A DNA stretch of 64,000 bases from Thiohalomonas denitrificans. GTDB lineage: Bacteria > Pseudomonadota > Gammaproteobacteria > Thiohalomonadales > Thiohalomonadaceae. Location of the stretch: contig NZ_JAENYR010000006.1 in NCBI RefSeq assembly GCF_016841685.1, forward strand, positions 22,108 to 86,107. Direction: 5' to 3'. Every line of letters begins with the position of its first letter. The first letter of the stretch is position 1. Both the position numbers and the translations under genes were made by a program. Under the pieces are notes generated by a model. It made no database searches, was not told where the DNA came from, and was given only the letters and a program-made list of their open reading frames with translations. This document shows, one piece after another, positions 23,674-32,813 of this stretch.

Positions 23674-25124
23674 CGGTTGGATTCCACTGCCGGTAATCGG
23701 ATACTGAAGGTGCAACCCACTCCTTCTCGGCTACGTATCGCTATGCAGCCGTCGTGTTCACGGATAATTTCCTCGACGATGTAAAGCCCGAGCCCCATGC
23801 CGTGGCCCGTCTCCCGGGTGGTAAAGAAGGGGTCAAAGACCTTCGGAAGAATCGCCGCCTCGATACCGGGTCCATCGTCCTCGACCCGGATGATTGCCAC
23901 CTTTTCGTCACCGCCGGGGCAGAGATCATTGCCGAAGACATACGCATCCTCTGCCGGAGCCGCCTCCCGCCCGGTGCGATACTCGGCACGGACACGCACC
24001 CGGGTGCCGGGACCTCCGGCGTCGGTGGCGTTCTTGATCAGGTTAATGAAGACCTGCTGCATGCGCTGCGAATCGACCCGAATCAGGAACTCTGGCGGGA
24101 CGTCCGTATCCACCACCACATTCTTCAACTCCTTATGCAGCAGCAGCAGGACCTTCTCCAGTAGCGGCGACAGCAGCACCGGCTCCGTCGCAAACGGGCG
24201 ATTTCGGGAGAAATCGAGCAGCGCGAGCACTATGCCGCGCGCCCGTTGTGTCTGCTCGTCGATCTGCTCCAGCCACTCCTGCATCAGCTCCCGGTCGCCG
24301 TCCTTTTGCTCTTCCAGCAACAACTGGCAGGAAGAGGAGATATTCGAGAGCGGGTTGTTCAGTTCATGCGCCACCCCCGAGACCAATACCCCCAACGAGG
24401 CGAGCTTCTCGGAGTGCAACAGTTGACGCCGTCGCGCCTCCAGTTCTCCCAGCATGCGGTTGAAGGCCCGGGTAAAAGAGACGATCTCGCGATCATCCGA
24501 GTGGGCGGTGAGGGCCCGGAAACGGCCCCGGGCGATCGGCTCCAGATTCGACTCCAACTGGCGTAGCGACCGGACTACCGCCTGCGACAGCAGCCGTCCG
24601 ATCAGGACCCCGACCGCCCCCACCACCAGAACCGAGATCACCACAGCGATGCGTGAGTTGCGCAGGTATTGCAGCACCGTCGCACGTTCGCGCTCCGAGA
24701 TGACGTCGGCGGCAATGGAAATGTCCCGCCCCACCTCACGAATGGGCGGTACCGGCTGACCATCCCGATTGTCGGAATAGATCTCGAGCAGGGCCCGGTA
24801 GCGTTCCAGGCGACGATCCAGCGTCACCAGCTCCTCCTGCGGTGCGAGCCCGGCAAACAGCTCGTCGTGGGTCACCAGGATCTCGCCGGCAGCCCCGTTG
24901 TGCTCGAACGCGGCCGAAAGGTCATCATTGCTGTGGTAGAGCAGATAGTTTTTCTCGAAACGCCGCATCTCCAATACGTGTTCGCTGAAGCGCGACACGG
25001 CTACCCCACTCTCCACCTGGTCTTCAAGGAAACGCAGGTCGAGATAGACCACGGCGGAGAGCGCCGCTACTACCGTAGCGAGGGCATAGGAACCCAGACG
25101 AATCTTGCCTTGCAGGCTGGCCAT
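23670..25124 (-). CDS. NtrB-like membrane sensor histidine kinase
   Basis: I prefer the ATG at 25124 (MASLQGKIRLGSYAL); the track's start at 25172 would run through a regulatory palindrome. No start has a good ribosome site. The 484 residues include a membrane helix at about 8-28, a helical periplasmic domain of about 140 residues with the LEMRRFEKNYLLY pattern of four-helix-bundle sensors, a second helix near 168-190, HAMP, a dimerisation helix with His near 253 (GVAHELNNPLSNI), and an ATPase domain (NLIKNATDAG, EDDGPGIEA, GHGMGLGLYIV). The HELNNPL form is typical of kinases for sigma-54 regulators. The signal may be salt, pH or membrane stress. Confidence 0.9.
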   Translation of the reverse strand: MASLQGKIRLGSYALATVVAALSAVVYLDLRFLEDQVESGVAVSRFSEHVLEMRRFEKNYLLYHSNDDLSAAFEHNGAAGEILVTHDELFAGLAPQEELVTLDRRLERYRALLEIYSDNRDGQPVPPIREVGRDISIAADVISERERATVLQYLRNSRIAVVISVLVVGAVGVLIGRLLSQAVVRSLRQLESNLEPIARGRFRALTAHSDDREIVSFTRAFNRMLGELEARRRQLLHSEKLASLGVLVSGVAHELNNPLSNISSSCQLLLEEQKDGDRELMQEWLEQIDEQTQRARGIVLALLDFSRNRPFATEPVLLSPLLEKVLLLLHKELKNVVVDTDVPPEFLIRVDSQRMQQVFINLIKNATDAGGPGTRVRVRAEYRTGREAAPAEDAYVFGNDLCPGGDEKVAIIRVEDDGPGIEAAILPKVFDPFFTTRETGHGMGLGLYIVEEIIREHDGCIAIRSREGVGCTFSIRLPAVESNR

Positions 25125-25147
25125 ATACGTTTCAGTGTGAAACAGGG

Positions 25148-25164
25148 TGTTGCTATTTGTAACA
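25148..25164. promoter_or_regulatory. Activator site 1 (TGTTGC-N5-GTAACA)
   Basis: TGTTGCTATTTGTAACA is a 17-bp dyad with the same half-site and spacing as the perfect palindrome at 25219. It lies about 134 bp upstream of the -24 box of the Usp/NhaD operon and just ahead of the kinase gene, so it may also serve autoregulation. Confidence 0.75.
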
Positions 25165-25218
25165 CCCACCATTTATCCAAGGCAAGTGGGGCGTGATGCA
25201 GCCAATGCTTCCTACAGC

Positions 25219-25235
25219 TGTTGCGAATCGCAACA
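25219..25235. promoter_or_regulatory. Activator site 2 (perfect TGTTGC-N5-GCAACA palindrome)
   Basis: TGTTGCGAATCGCAACA is a perfect 17-bp palindrome. It lies about 63 bp upstream of the -24 box and 71 bp (about seven helical turns) from site 1, centre to centre, as expected for cooperative NtrC-class binding. Confidence 0.8.
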
Positions 25236-25297
25236 CAAACGCCATTCCCGGCTCCGCACCTTTCAAACAACTCAACGACTTAGAACAGGAAGCAGGT

Positions 25298-25313
25298 TGG
25301 CACGAGGAGTGCA
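25298..25313 (+). promoter_or_regulatory. Sigma-54 promoter of the Usp-SLC13-NhaD-Usp operon
   Basis: TGGCACGAGGAGTGCA matches the -24 consensus TGGCACG completely and the -12 TTGCA at four of five bases, with GG-N10-GC spacing. Predicted transcription would start about 20 bases before the ATG at 25346. The longer ORF from 25193 would have to cross this promoter, which is why the later start is chosen. Confidence 0.88.
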
Positions 25314-25345
25314 CTACACAGGGCTTACTCCACGACTTTCACGCT

Positions 25346-25867
25346 ATGAAACGGATTACGGAAGACCTTCGGCGCGCATTGGAGGCAATGGCCTGCTCCG
25401 ACGCGGGGGAATTCCTCTCGCCTCGACAGAAGAGAAAAGTGCTCGATTCGCGCAAGCGTTCACCGGCCGCTGCGACCGTTGACCGGTCGCACGTGGGCGG
25501 GCGTCGGCTTGCCCTGGCCACTGGCGCAACCGGATCCCGCCGCGCCTTCGATTATGCGCTGCAGTGCTGTTGTCAGCTGGAGGCGGCCCTCGACGTCATC
25601 TCGCTCAAAGGTTTCATCTATGAGATGGACCCGGGCCGGAGCGCAGAGCTGCAGGCGCATGGGATCCGCTGGCGCAGCCTGGCACTCGAAGGAGAGCCTC
25701 TCACCGCCCTGGCGGGATATCTGCGAACCAATACCCAGCCGCTTTTTCTGGTCGCCGACGAAACCGGATTCCCGGCAACGGAGCTGTTGACCGGAACAGT
25801 GAAAAAGGCCCTTTGGCCATCTCACATACCGCTGGTCGTCATCGCCGCCGGAGCACCGAATCCGTAA
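25346..25867 (+). CDS. Universal-stress-protein-like first gene of the sigma-54 operon
   Basis: The protein has 173 residues from the ATG at 25346, the first start after the sigma-54 promoter; no strong ribosome site is present and an ATG at 25388 after GGAGG is an alternative. After a basic N-terminal region (LSPRQKRKVLDSRKR), residues 50-170 show a Usp-type alpha/beta pattern: GRRLALATGATGSRRAFDYALQCC, LDVISLKGF, IRWRSLALEGEPLTALAGYLRTN, PLFLVADE and IPLVVIAAG. The typical Usp ATP loop is not clear, so nucleotide binding is doubtful. A second Usp protein closes the operon (29326). It may tune the two transporters between them. Confidence 0.65.
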   Translation: MKRITEDLRRALEAMACSDAGEFLSPRQKRKVLDSRKRSPAAATVDRSHVGGRRLALATGATGSRRAFDYALQCCCQLEAALDVISLKGFIYEMDPGRSAELQAHGIRWRSLALEGEPLTALAGYLRTNTQPLFLVADETGFPATELLTGTVKKALWPSHIPLVVIAAGAPNP

Positions 25868-25907
25868 CAACCCGGTTTAACAGAACAAAAAGGAGAACAG
25901 CACTACC

Positions 25908-27905
25908 ATGTCCACCATTCCATCCCATGCAGACCCGGCCGAGCAGGAAGACACTGTCGAACCGGAGTCTAAGACATCGAAGAAAAAAGCAATTGCCGCA
26001 GCGGTGTTCGCCGCCGTCGCATTCGGCCTCAGCAGCATCGTCCCCAGCGTGGAAATCGCCTGGGTAACGGCCATTCTGCTGCTGACCATCTATCTGTTTG
26101 CCTTCGAGGTGGTGGAGGTGGACGTGGCCGCCATCACCATCATGGTCCTGCTTGGCGTAACCTCGCTGCTGGCACCGCTGATGGGCATCGAACAGGGGCT
26201 GGTGTCGACGCAGCAGCTTTTTGACGGCTTCTCGAGCAACGCGGTGATATCCATCATCGCCGTGATGATCATTGGGGCCGGACTGGACAAGACGGGACTG
26301 ATGACCCGCGTGGCGGGCGTGATTCTCAAGGTCGGCGGTTCCACCGAGACCCGCATCATCCCCATCATCTCCGGAACCGCCGGCATCATCTCGAGCTTCA
26401 TGCAAAATGTCGGCGCCGCCGCCCTGTTCCTGCCGGTGGTCAGCCGTATCTCGGCGCGGACCGGACTTCCCATGTCCCGCCTGCTGATGCCCATGGGCTT
26501 TTGCGCTATTCTCGGTGGCACGGTGACGATGGTCGGCTCCAGCCCACTGATCCTGCTGAATGACCTGATCCTGACCTCCAACCAGGCGCTACCTGAAACC
26601 CAACAGATGGGGACCTTCGGCCTGTTTGACGTCACCCCGATCGGGCTTGTCCTGATGGCCGCAGGTATCGTTTACTTCATCATTGCCGGTCGTTTCGTGC
26701 TGCCCGTCAACAAGTCCGAGGGGATCAGTGCCACCAGCACCATGGACTTCTTCCGCCAGACCTACGGCATCGACTACGAACTTTGGGAAGTGGTGGTGCC
26801 GCAAGGTAGCCCGCTGGTAGGCAAACTGCTCGATGATGTCGAGCACCGGTTTCGCATCCGCGTCATCGCAGCGCAGCGCGGCAACGATGTCCGGATAGGC
26901 CCCGGCGGACTGGCGCGCGATGTAGGCATCGAGGCGGGGAGTGTACTGGGGGTACTGGCCTCGCCCGAACATCTGCACGGGTTTACCTCGCATTTCCAGC
27001 TGGAGGAACGCGACGACCTGGAGACCTTTACCGACGCCCTGGCTTCGAACAGGGCCGGAATCGCCGAGTTGGTCATCCCACCGGGCTCCAACCTGGTGGG
27101 CAAGAGCGCCCGTGACGTCTGGATGCGCAAGACCTACGGCCTCTCCATGGTGGCGTTGAACCGGGGCGGCGAGACCTTGCGGGAAGGGGACGGCATCCGC
27201 GACAAGCCGCTGCAGCCGGGCGATACCCTGGTAGTGCACACCCCCTGGGACGCTTTGGCCCGTCTGGAGAAGGACCACAATTTCGTCGTAGTCACCTCCG
27301 AATACCCGCGCGAAGAGATGCGCCCCCAGAAGGTGGGCTTTGCCCTTTTGTTCTTCGGCATCGCCCTTGCGCTGGTGCTGTTCTCGGACCTGCGCCTGTC
27401 CGTCGCGCTACTGACCGGCGCACTCGGCATGATCCTCTCCGGCGTGCTCAATATCGACGAGGCCTACGAGGCGGTGAGCTGGAAGACCGTGTTCCTGCTG
27501 GCCAGCCTCATACCGCTCGGACTCGCCGTCGAGACCTCGGGCACGGCGAAGTGGATTGCCGAGCAGACCCTGGTACTGATGGGCGATGCCCCCATCTGGG
27601 TCATCCAGGCTGCCATCGCCGTGCTCGCCACCTTCTTCACCCTGGTGATGTCCAATGTCGGCGCCACGGTTCTCCTGGTCCCGCTGGCGGTAAACATAGC
27701 GCTTGGTGTCGGCGCCAATCCCGCTGTGTTTGCCCTAACTGTGGCCATTGCCACCTCGAACTCCTTCCTAATCCCGACCCACCAGGTCAACGCACTGATC
27801 ATGGGACCGGGCGGCTACCGCGTGCCGGACTACATTCGGGCAGGCGGCGTCATGACCGTACTGTTCCTGGTCGTAATGCTGCTGATGATGAACCTGATTT
27901 TCTGA
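25908..27905 (+). CDS. SLC13/DASS-type transporter with two TrkA-C domains
   Basis: This 665-residue protein starts at an ATG with AAAAAGGAGAACAG. Four or more membrane helices precede and follow a central cytoplasmic insert of about 190 residues holding two RCK/TrkA-C domains (LWEVVVPQGSPLVGKLLDD and IAELVIPPGSNLVGKSARD). The membrane part carries the DASS hallmarks SFMQNVGAAALFLPV and, near the end, VMSNVGATVLLVPLAVN and NSFLIPTHQVNALIMGPGGY. Such SLC13 proteins with TrkA-C inserts move sulfate, dicarboxylates or similar anions with Na+. Its pairing with NhaD suggests a Na+-coupled uptake and Na+ extrusion loop; the substrate cannot be read from sequence. Confidence 0.88.
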   Translation: MSTIPSHADPAEQEDTVEPESKTSKKKAIAAAVFAAVAFGLSSIVPSVEIAWVTAILLLTIYLFAFEVVEVDVAAITIMVLLGVTSLLAPLMGIEQGLVSTQQLFDGFSSNAVISIIAVMIIGAGLDKTGLMTRVAGVILKVGGSTETRIIPIISGTAGIISSFMQNVGAAALFLPVVSRISARTGLPMSRLLMPMGFCAILGGTVTMVGSSPLILLNDLILTSNQALPETQQMGTFGLFDVTPIGLVLMAAGIVYFIIAGRFVLPVNKSEGISATSTMDFFRQTYGIDYELWEVVVPQGSPLVGKLLDDVEHRFRIRVIAAQRGNDVRIGPGGLARDVGIEAGSVLGVLASPEHLHGFTSHFQLEERDDLETFTDALASNRAGIAELVIPPGSNLVGKSARDVWMRKTYGLSMVALNRGGETLREGDGIRDKPLQPGDTLVVHTPWDALARLEKDHNFVVVTSEYPREEMRPQKVGFALLFFGIALALVLFSDLRLSVALLTGALGMILSGVLNIDEAYEAVSWKTVFLLASLIPLGLAVETSGTAKWIAEQTLVLMGDAPIWVIQAAIAVLATFFTLVMSNVGATVLLVPLAVNIALGVGANPAVFALTVAIATSNSFLIPTHQVNALIMGPGGYRVPDYIRAGGVMTVLFLVVMLLMMNLIF

Positions 27906-27919
27906 GAGAAATGCGCAAT

Positions 27920-29326
27920 ATGAAAGCGATTTTGAGATTGGCCGGGGGCGTCCTGCTCCCGGCCCTGCTGGCCCCCGGGCTGGCGTTTGCTGAAAACGGT
28001 GCCGATCGACTGGACCTCACCCAGCACTGGGTGGGCTTCACAGCTCTCGGGATATTCGCCGTCGCCTATCTGTTCGTAATGGCCGAGGAGTTTACCCACC
28101 TCCGCAAGTCCAAGCCGGTAATCCTGGCAGCGGGCATCATCTGGGGCCTGATCGCCGCGGTCTACGTCGCAAAGGGCGGCGTGAGTCACGATGTGGAGCA
28201 GGCGGTCCGTCACAACCTGCTGGAATATGCGGAACTGATGCTGTTCCTGCTGGTGGCGATGACCTACATCAATGCCATGGACGAGCGACTGGTATTCGAC
28301 GCCCTGCGCTCCTGGTTGATCCGGAAGGGTTTCAGCCTCCGTCAGCTATTCTGGCTCACCGGTATTCTCGCCTTCTTCATCTCGCCGGTGGCAGACAACC
28401 TGACCACGGCGCTGCTAATGTGCGCGGTGGTCCTGGCCGTCGGCGGCGACAACGGCCGTTTCGTCTCCATCGCCTGCGTCAACATTGTGGTTGCGGCAAA
28501 CGCCGGCGGTGCCTTCAGTCCGTTCGGCGACATCACTACGCTGATGGTCTGGCAGAAGGGAATCGTGGAGTTCTGGTCGTTTTTCGGACTGTTCATTCCG
28601 GCAGCGGTGAACTTTCTGGTTCCGGCGGCACTGATGCACTTCGCCATTCCTGACGAACAGCCCACCGTTTCGGATGAGCGGGTCGACACCAAGCGGGGGG
28701 CCAAGCGGATCATCGTCCTGTTCCTGCTCACCATCACCACCGCAGTCGGTTTCCACAACTTCCTGCACCTGCCGCCGGTGGTGGGCATGCTGACCGGCCT
28801 CGCCTACCTCCAGCTGTTCGGCTTCTTCCTGAAAAAGACCGCGCATCTGGATGCCGAGCGTGAAGGACAGATCGGCGACGTGGTGCCGTTCGATATCTTC
28901 AGCAGAGTCGCCCGTGCCGAGTGGGACACCCTGTTCTTCTTCTATGGGGTGGTGCTGTGCGTGGGCGGACTCGGCTTCATCGGCTATCTCGCCCTGACTT
29001 CCGAGGTGATGTACCTGCAATGGGGTGCAACATCGGCCAACGTCACGGTCGGCGTGCTATCCGCCATCGTCGACAACATCCCGGTAATGTTCGCCGTGCT
29101 GAGCATGGAACCCGACATGTCCCTCGGCCAGTGGCTGCTGGTCACACTGACCGCCGGCGTCGGCGGCAGTCTGCTGTCCATCGGCTCGGCCGCCGGAGTT
29201 GCGCTGATGGGACAGGCGCGCGGCTACTACACCTTCTTCTCTCATCTCAAATGGACGCCGGCCATCGCCGCCGGTTACGGCGCCAGCATCCTGGTCCATT
29301 TCTGGATCAACGCGAGGCTTTTCTGA
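27920..29326 (+). CDS. nhaD: NhaD-type Na+/H+ antiporter
   Basis: The ATG at 27920 gives MKAILRLAGGVLLPALLAPGLAFA; an ATG at 27911 adds three residues. The track's ORF starts far upstream inside the previous gene. The 468 residues have a signal-like first segment and about a dozen membrane helices with NhaD/ArsB-superfamily motifs: FISPVADNLTTALLMCAVV, NAGGAFSPFGDITTLMVW, and IVDNIPVMFAVLSM near the end. NhaD exchanges Na+ or Li+ for H+, typically in halophiles and marine bacteria at high pH. It is cotranscribed with the SLC13 gene 14 bases upstream and overlaps the next Usp gene (TGATG). Confidence 0.93.
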   Translation: MKAILRLAGGVLLPALLAPGLAFAENGADRLDLTQHWVGFTALGIFAVAYLFVMAEEFTHLRKSKPVILAAGIIWGLIAAVYVAKGGVSHDVEQAVRHNLLEYAELMLFLLVAMTYINAMDERLVFDALRSWLIRKGFSLRQLFWLTGILAFFISPVADNLTTALLMCAVVLAVGGDNGRFVSIACVNIVVAANAGGAFSPFGDITTLMVWQKGIVEFWSFFGLFIPAAVNFLVPAALMHFAIPDEQPTVSDERVDTKRGAKRIIVLFLLTITTAVGFHNFLHLPPVVGMLTGLAYLQLFGFFLKKTAHLDAEREGQIGDVVPFDIFSRVARAEWDTLFFFYGVVLCVGGLGFIGYLALTSEVMYLQWGATSANVTVGVLSAIVDNIPVMFAVLSMEPDMSLGQWLLVTLTAGVGGSLLSIGSAAGVALMGQARGYYTFFSHLKWTPAIAAGYGASILVHFWINARLF

Positions 29327-29805
29327 TGAGCCAGCACAGATTCCTGACGCGGGCCCGATCGATCCTGGCGCGCATGGGCAAAGGTCTCGAGCATGCCCAT
29401 TACGGCGAACTCCGGCCGCACCACGAAAAGCTGGAACAGCTCTATGGCTATCGCGGCGAGTCGCGGGTGGTGGTCGCTCTGGACGCGTCGCCCCGGCGCG
29501 AAGCGCTCGAGTACGCCGTCGACCTGGCGCGCCGCGAGGGGATGCTGTTGGATGTGCTCCACGTCAGCGCCTCGGCAGGGCTTGAGTTACCCCCAAAGGG
29601 ATTGATCCCGGCCCTGCTCGCCGCCGGCATCGACTTCCGGCTAACCCGTCGGGAGGGAGAACTCGCCAGCGTCCTGCTGGACTACTCCCGGTTCCGCCCC
29701 GATATCTTCTGTATCGTCTCCGCAACCCGCACCGAGTTTGTCGGCAGACTGCAGCGGCAGGGAATACCACAAGTGGTCACCGTCAACGATCACCTCAAGG
29801 CCTGA
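29326..29805 (+). CDS. Universal stress protein (UspA family)
   Basis: The ATG at 29326 shares one base with the NhaD stop; the track's longer frame is a shadow. The 159 residues have a basic N-terminal extension of about 45 residues, then a Usp alpha/beta domain: SRVVVALDASPRREALEYAVDLA, MLLDVLHVSA, DFRLTRREGELASVLLDYS, DIFCIVSATRTEF and PQVVTVNDHL. The conserved VALDxS strand is present, while the G-x2-G-x9-G-S/T ATP loop is not. With the first gene it brackets the two transporters. A regulatory role at the membrane through the basic extension is possible but inferred. Confidence 0.82.
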   Translation: MSQHRFLTRARSILARMGKGLEHAHYGELRPHHEKLEQLYGYRGESRVVVALDASPRREALEYAVDLARREGMLLDVLHVSASAGLELPPKGLIPALLAAGIDFRLTRREGELASVLLDYSRFRPDIFCIVSATRTEFVGRLQRQGIPQVVTVNDHLKA

Positions 29806-29908
29806 GCGCTGAGGTTCATCTATCCGGGATTCGATCTATCGGGAATGGCAACAGTCGGGGTGTGGGAGTGGCGATTGCAATGAATCGAAATCCCCTTGTC
29901 CCTGCGTT

Positions 29909-30289
29909 TTATTTCTTTGGTGTGGTGTAGAAAATCCCGGGCAGAATCCGCTTCATGATCACGGTCTCATTTAGCTCCCCCTGGGCGTTTTTGAAGAACC
30001 GGAAGAAGGTCCGGCCGATCCGGATCGTGTCACCTTCCACCAGGAGGTGCGCACTGACGCGTTCACCATTGACGAAGGTGCCGTTGGTGCTGGAGCAATC
30101 CCTCAGGACGTATTCCGTGCTCCCGCTCTGTTCGCCGGTAACCTTTTCGACAATGGCATGTTCACGGCTTGCCAGGTCGTCATCGAGGCTTAGCTCATTC
30201 ATGTCCCCGCGGCCGATACAAAACGGCATCGGGTCCATGTTGATCTTCACGCTCGGGCTGTTGTTCTTGTAGTGAACTAAAATGCCCAT
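29909..30289 (-). CDS. FHA-domain protein
   Basis: This 126-residue protein is almost entirely one forkhead-associated domain: PFCIGRGDMNEL, SREHAIVEK with the conserved S-R-x2-H, SSTNGTFVNGERV, and LVEGDTIRIGRTFFRF. FHA domains bind phosphothreonine, so a Ser/Thr kinase somewhere in the genome is implied. The ATG has GGAG about 10 bases upstream. There is no kinase or secretion gene alongside; the M48 peptidase upstream is in the same direction but 197 bp away. Confidence 0.9.
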   Translation of the reverse strand: MGILVHYKNNSPSVKINMDPMPFCIGRGDMNELSLDDDLASREHAIVEKVTGEQSGSTEYVLRDCSSTNGTFVNGERVSAHLLVEGDTIRIGRTFFRFFKNAQGELNETVIMKRILPGIFYTTPKK

Positions 30290-30486
30290 TTCTGTGATCT
30301 CCGTTGCCTTTTCAGGCTAACGTAAAATATACGGAAAATTCCCACTCGGCGCGCCAAACCGGGAACTCCGTCACAGAACCTCCCCGAATCCCGCAGAAAA
30401 AACCCAAGTCCGACCTGATGGCAGCCTACCTCGGTGCCGGGGCTGGAGCGATTTGAGGGATGGCATTTGTCGCCGGGCCTTTTCAA

Positions 30487-31524
30487 TCACTTCACGGCCC
30501 TGCGGATCCAGGCGACCCGCTGATCGGTCAAGGGATGGGTAGAGAGATAACCCTGCCACTCGGCGGCCTCGCAGGTGCTGCCGGTCTCCCGACAGGCACC
30601 CTGCTCCAGACGGTTCAGGATGGCGACGAAGTATTCGTGGGAGACGCCCTCGCGCTCGAGGGAGCGAATGGCGTAGGCGTCGGCCTCGCGTTCGAACGAT
30701 CGGGAGTAGCCGAGCTCGGTCAGTACCAGCGGCAGGGAACCAACCAGCGACGACACCGCCGAGATATCCCCCAGGATCGACACCGCCATTAGTGTGAGCC
30801 CCGAGACCTGAAGCCCGCGGCGCAGGCCGTGCCGGCGCACCACGTGTCCCAGTTCATGGACGAAGATGCCAATCAGTTGTTCATCGTTGTCGGCCAACTC
30901 CACCAATTGGTCAGTGAAAATGATGGTGCCCGATGGCAGCGCGAGCGCATTGGGACCGATCGAGTGCTCTGCATCCCGGAAAACAATACGCACGGGTGTC
31001 TCGGGGGCCAGCCGGGTGGCACTGAGCTGGAAGCGCACCTTCAACCGCTCTCGGACCTCTGCCCCCAAACGACTCGGGTGGAAAAACTGCTCGTCCAGGA
31101 CCGTCCATACTCCGCGGTCGATCTCCCGACTAACCGAGGACGGCAGCGCAAAGGCCACCTCCTCTGCCAGTGCCGGAATGCCGTAGCGAACCACACCAAA
31201 AACCATGGTGACCACCATCACCAGAGAGAGAGCGATGGCCCGCCAGTGGCTCTCGAGCCCATGGAGAAGAGCTACGGCTGCATTGGGTAACAGCGCGTCG
31301 ATGGCGGCGTTTTCGTCGGTTTCGAATTTGGCCCCGGAGGGGAAGGTGAGGAACCGAGGCGTATTGCCGAGCCGATCGGAGACTTGCACGCGGGCGGCAG
31401 GGAGCAGCGGCTCCCGCTGCTCCCCACTGGTCCGGACCGAAACGGCCCCACCTGCGCCGTGCAGCTCGGCCGGCTCCCGCCGCGAACTGCCGGCGGGGTA
31501 ATACCAGCCGCTAACGACGGTCAC
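30487..31524 (-). CDS. M48-family membrane metallopeptidase
   Basis: This 345-residue protein has a cytoplasmic head of about 85 residues, one membrane segment (AIALSLVMVVTMVFGVV), and an M48 peptidase domain with the zinc site FVHELGHVVRRHG (HExxH) and the third ligand Glu in FEREADAYAIRSL. A hydrophobic stretch after the active site (GLTLMAVSILGDISAVSSLV) may be a second membrane segment, as in HtpX/BepA relatives. The ATG overlaps the stop of the YjgN gene (ATGA), so the two are coupled. The unusual head contains short beta strands and may be a regulatory or docking region. Confidence 0.9.
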   Translation of the reverse strand: MTVVSGWYYPAGSSRREPAELHGAGGAVSVRTSGEQREPLLPAARVQVSDRLGNTPRFLTFPSGAKFETDENAAIDALLPNAAVALLHGLESHWRAIALSLVMVVTMVFGVVRYGIPALAEEVAFALPSSVSREIDRGVWTVLDEQFFHPSRLGAEVRERLKVRFQLSATRLAPETPVRIVFRDAEHSIGPNALALPSGTIIFTDQLVELADNDEQLIGIFVHELGHVVRRHGLRRGLQVSGLTLMAVSILGDISAVSSLVGSLPLVLTELGYSRSFEREADAYAIRSLEREGVSHEYFVAILNRLEQGACRETGSTCEAAEWQGYLSTHPLTDQRVAWIRRAVK

Positions 31525-32813
31525 AGGCCGAGTTCGACGTCGAACAGGTCACCCACCTCCTGTCCGATGGCGCTCACCTGTTCGCTCTGCTGATCCACGA
31601 AACCGTCCAGGTCACCAACGCCGACCAACTCCGTGTGCTCCGCGGCGTATCGGGCCGTGCGCACCTTGGCCCAGGGATAGAACAGCCCCAGGGTCAAGAC
31701 CATGCCGAGCGTGTTCAGCGCTACCAGTTTCATGTAGGAGCCGAGCGCATAGCTGGCGGCGAAACCGTGGTCGTCGAGCCGCGTGTTGTTGTATTTCAGA
31801 TTAACACTCCTGACCGTAAACCAGGCGAACAGTACCAGGTATACGGGTAGCAACAGCAGGGCGGGCAGAATGGGAGACACCGAGCCCATGGGGACAGAGA
31901 CGACCATTGCGGCCACGACGACCCCGACCAGGGTCACAAACAGCATGTAATAAGGCCGCGGCCCGAGCTCCAGCCGGAAGGCGGTCGCCCCGAAGCGGTG
32001 ATGGTCGACGATGAATCGCTGCTGCTTGAAAAACGCCAACGGCATCAGCAGCCCCAAGGTAATCCCCCCCAGCATTGGCCAGCCCACGAATGCGGCCAGT
32101 GCCCCTTTCACACTGCCGTCGAAGCCGAAACGGACATTGCGCCACGCACTGTTTCGTGCCCGAAAACGCAGCGACTGCACCACGATCCACGGCATCAAAA
32201 CGAACAGCAGCAGAGTACCGATCACCCCGACAACGGGCGCGACTTCACCCCCCACTGCAATGAGCGCGAACAGCGCCAGGCCGATCAGCCGGCCCTTGAG
32301 GATCTGCAGCGGTTCGGCCAGGTATTCAAAGCTGCTGCCGTGCAGGCGGGTGTTGCCGTAGAAATAGCGCTGCGTCCGCACCTTCGCCCAAGCGGAATAG
32401 ATGCCGATGGTGACAATCGTCAGGGCGATGTTGACGATCCAGATGCGGAAGAATTCGGCGCCGGTACCGGCGAAGGTGAAAGGTTCATTAGACGATTCCC
32501 GGTCGACCACGACATCTCGCTCCGGCGAGACGGGCTCAGCTGGCACAGCCCCGACGGACGAGGCAGCGGGCGCCGGCGCCGAACGCCGCACGTTCGTCTT
32601 GAGGCCAGCATTCTCGAGCAGCACCCGGTACTCCTCTGCCTTGTCGGCGTTGAGGTTGCGGCGAAGAACGACCTGGGGATGGGAGAACAGGGCTTCAAGC
32701 TTTTCGCCCGTGAGATCAAATATTGCGGCGATCCGCTCCTTGACGCTTTGCGCCTCGAAGCCATCCAGAATCTCACCGCTGAAGACGATTTCGTAGTTCT
32801 GTGCGTCAGTCAT
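31521..32813 (-). CDS. YjgN-family (DUF898) membrane protein
   Basis: This 430-residue protein has an N-terminal soluble part of about 110 residues (EIVFSGEILDGFEAQSVKERIAA and VLLENAGLKTNVR resemble small regulatory folds) and a C-terminal DUF898 domain with repeated motifs: IYSAWAKVRTQRYFYGNTRLHGSSF and, in the second half, LFYPWAKVRTARYAAEHTELV. Six or more membrane helices lie between. YjgN proteins have no known reaction. Translational coupling to the M48 peptidase is a recurrent arrangement in proteobacteria, suggesting a shared membrane quality role; this is inference. Confidence 0.88.
   Translation of the reverse strand: MTDAQNYEIVFSGEILDGFEAQSVKERIAAIFDLTGEKLEALFSHPQVVLRRNLNADKAEEYRVLLENAGLKTNVRRSAPAPAASSVGAVPAEPVSPERDVVVDRESSNEPFTFAGTGAEFFRIWIVNIALTIVTIGIYSAWAKVRTQRYFYGNTRLHGSSFEYLAEPLQILKGRLIGLALFALIAVGGEVAPVVGVIGTLLLFVLMPWIVVQSLRFRARNSAWRNVRFGFDGSVKGALAAFVGWPMLGGITLGLLMPLAFFKQQRFIVDHHRFGATAFRLELGPRPYYMLFVTLVGVVVAAMVVSVPMGSVSPILPALLLLPVYLVLFAWFTVRSVNLKYNNTRLDDHGFAASYALGSYMKLVALNTLGMVLTLGLFYPWAKVRTARYAAEHTELVGVGDLDGFVDQQSEQVSAIGQEVGDLFDVELGL

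Noticed and set aside
25193-25345. Longer start for the first Usp-like protein
   Set aside because: The extension would be encoded across a perfect activator palindrome and the sigma-54 promoter.
27551-27919. N-terminal extension of the NhaD ORF
   Set aside because: Runs through the SLC13 gene in another frame; the signal-like start at 27920 is native.
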